NCBI RefSeq assembly: GCF_000196615.1
Contig: NC_014306.1
Coordinates: 5,022,001 to 5,086,000, forward strand
Source: Erwinia billingiae Eb661
Lineage (GTDB): Bacteria > Pseudomonadota > Gammaproteobacteria > Enterobacterales > Enterobacteriaceae
Length of the DNA stretch: 64,000 bases
Direction: 5' to 3'
A program made the translations under genes and the position numbers. Shown one piece after another: positions 62,706 through 64,000 of the stretch (position 1 is its first letter; each line of letters starts with the position of its first letter). The notes beneath the pieces are model-generated. The model was not told where the DNA came from. It did no database searches and worked only from the letters and a program-made list of their open reading frames with translations.

Positions 62706-64000
62706 ATGACGGTATTTATGGGTGAAGATTTCTTACTGCGCAGCGATGCCGCGCGCGAGCTGTATCACCGCTATGCGGCGGATATGCCAATCTATGACTA
62801 TCACTGCCATCTCAACCCGCAGGATATTGCTGAAGACCGTCAGTTTGAGAATCTCAGCCAGATCTGGCTGGAAGGCGATCACTATAAATGGCGGGCGCTG
62901 CGTGCGGCGGGCGTGGCAGAATCGCTGATCACCGGCAATGGCAGCGATTATGATAAATATCAGGCCTGGGCGCAGACCGTGCCGAAAACGCTGGGCAATC
63001 CGCTCTATCACTGGACGCACCTCGAGCTGAAGCGGCCGTTTGGCATCACCGGCCAGCTGTTCCGGCCTGAAACGGCAGAAAGCCTCTGGCATCAGTGCAA
63101 CGCGCAGCTGGCGACGCCGGAATTTTCCGCGCGCGGCATTATGCGGCAGATGAAGGTGAAAATGGTCGGCACCACCGACGACCCGATCAGCGACCTGCGT
63201 TACCATCGCCAGATCGCCGCTGACCGCACCTTCGACACCGAGATCCTGCCAAGCTGGCGTCCGGACCGCGCCTTTAAAATCGAACTGGACGGTTTCGCCG
63301 ACTATATCTCTCAGTTGGGTGAAGCGGCGGACGGTGAAATTACTGACTGGGACAGCCTGCTGACCGCCTTAACGCGCCGGCTGGATCACTTTGAGGCCCA
63401 TGGCTGCCGCGCGGCCGATCACGGCATCGAAATCGTACGCTTTGCGCCAGTGCCGACAGAAGCCACCCTAAGCCGCCTGCTGCAACGGCGGATTGCCGGG
63501 CAGACGCTGGATGAGACAGAGGTCGCGGGCTTCACCACCGCCGTGCTGGTGTGGTTAGGTCAGCAATACGCGCAGCGCGGCTGGGTGATGCAGTATCATA
63601 TTGGCGCATTACGCAATACCAACAGCCGGATGTTCAGGCTGGTGGGCGCCGATACCGGGTTTGATTCCATTGGCGACCGCACCTACGCCCGCGAGCTTTC
63701 GCAGTTGCTGGATCAGATGGATAAAACCGACCAGTTGCCGAAAACCATCCTTTACTGCCTGAACCCACGCGATAACGAGATGATCGCCGCGCTGACCGGC
63801 AATTTCCAGGGCGGCGGCATTGCCGGCAAGATCCAGTTCGGCTCCGGCTGGTGGTACAACGATCAGAAAGACGGGATGCAGCGCCAGCTGGAACAGCTCT
63901 CTCAGCTTGGCTTGCTGAGCCAGTTCGTCGGCATGCTCACCGATTCCAGAAGCTTCCTGTCCTATACCCGTCACGAGTACTTCCGCCGCATCCTGTGCAA
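62706..64000 (+). CDS. uxaC: Glucuronate/galacturonate isomerase, 3' end cut by window
   Basis: First 431 codons of uronate isomerase, which converts D-glucuronate to fructuronate and D-galacturonate to tagaturonate. The reading frame is open from ATG 62706 to the window end. Motifs include DYHCHLNPQ for metal binding, [22 protein letters not shown], and [21 protein letters not shown]. About 40 residues should be missing compared with E. coli UxaC (470). It is divergent from the ExuT-like gene and shares its operators. Confidence 0.96.
   Translation, partial: MTVFMGEDFLLRSDAARELYHRYAADMPIYDYHCHLNPQDIAEDRQFENLSQIWLEGDHYKWRALRAAGVAESLITGNGSDYDKYQAWAQTVPKTLGNPLYHWTHLELKRPFGITGQLFRPETAESLWHQCNAQLATPEFSARGIMRQMKVKMVGTTDDPISDLRYHRQIAADRTFDTEILPSWRPDRAFKIELDGFADYISQLGEAADGEITDWDSLLTALTRRLDHFEAHGCRAADHGIEIVRFAPVPTEATLSRLLQRRIAGQTLDETEVAGFTTAVLVWLGQQYAQRGWVMQYHIGALRNTNSRMFRLVGADTGFDSIGDRTYARELSQLLDQMDKTDQLPKTILYCLNPRDNEMIAALTGNFQGGGIAGKIQFGSGWWYNDQKDGMQRQLEQLSQLGLLSQFVGMLTDSRSFLSYTRHEYFRRILC

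Overview
The window looks like a chromosomal segment of an Enterobacterales species, most likely in the Erwiniaceae (Erwinia/Pantoea type). The evidence is a GC-rich sequence, proteins very close to their Escherichia coli counterparts (SodA, FdoG, DnaA, RnpA, YidC, PstSCAB-PhoU), E. coli-like order over long stretches, and sugar-acid modules typical of plant-associated enterics (2-ketogluconate kgu cluster, KduD, UxaC). Family assignments come from reading the proteins and from memory; no database search was run.

Layout. 1-5 kb: a chemotaxis receptor ending in the NWETF tether, Mn superoxide dismutase, and a class III aminotransferase divergent from a DeoR-type regulator. 5.4-16.7 kb: a selenium/formate block with fdhD, the selenocysteine-containing formate dehydrogenase-O operon fdoGHI (in-frame UGA at 6998-7000), a decayed piece of a second fdoI, fdhE, yibF, selA, selB and a DUF1345 membrane protein. 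The enzyme that needs selenocysteine therefore sits beside two of the proteins that make and insert it. 16.7-20.2 kb: a GDSL esterase autotransporter, tag and yiaD. 20.4-25.7 kb: a 2-ketogluconate module (PtxS-like repressor, kguE, kguK, kguT) with ghrB as last gene, apparently inserted between yiaD and ghrB, which are neighbours in E. coli. 25.8-30.2 kb: kduD, avtA, yidQ and yidR.

30.2-37.0 kb: the galactonate operon dgoR-dgoK-dgoA-dgoD on the minus strand, followed not by dgoT but by a long palindromic repeat, a different MFS transporter and a 2-hydroxyacid dehydrogenase; yidA lies upstream. 37.2-48.6 kb: an orphan LuxR-type regulator, then the conserved gyrB-recF-dnaN-dnaA block divergent from rpmH-rnpA-yidD-yidC, then mnmE. 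The dnaA/rpmH spacer holds a DnaA box and nine GATC sites. 48.8-57.8 kb: yieE, adeP, yieH, an MFS transporter and the phosphate operon pstSCAB-phoU, with a five-unit Pho-box array upstream of pstS. 57.8-64 kb: in place of glmS/atp, which follow pst in E. coli, there is a hexuronate module: a UxuR/ExuR-like repressor, a cytoplasmic family 31 glycosidase, an ExuT-like transporter and, divergently, uxaC, which runs off the window end. Repeated TGGTNNACCA operators tie this module together.

The main themes are sugar-acid use (2-ketogluconate, galactonate, deoxygluconate, hexuronates), selenium-dependent formate oxidation, and core replication and translation genes. No tRNA, rRNA, CRISPR array, insertion sequence or prophage was seen. 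The most promising leads for something new are the GH31-hexuronate operon, the altered galactonate operon tail, the fdoI relic, and yieE with a non-canonical phosphopantetheinyl-transferase active site.
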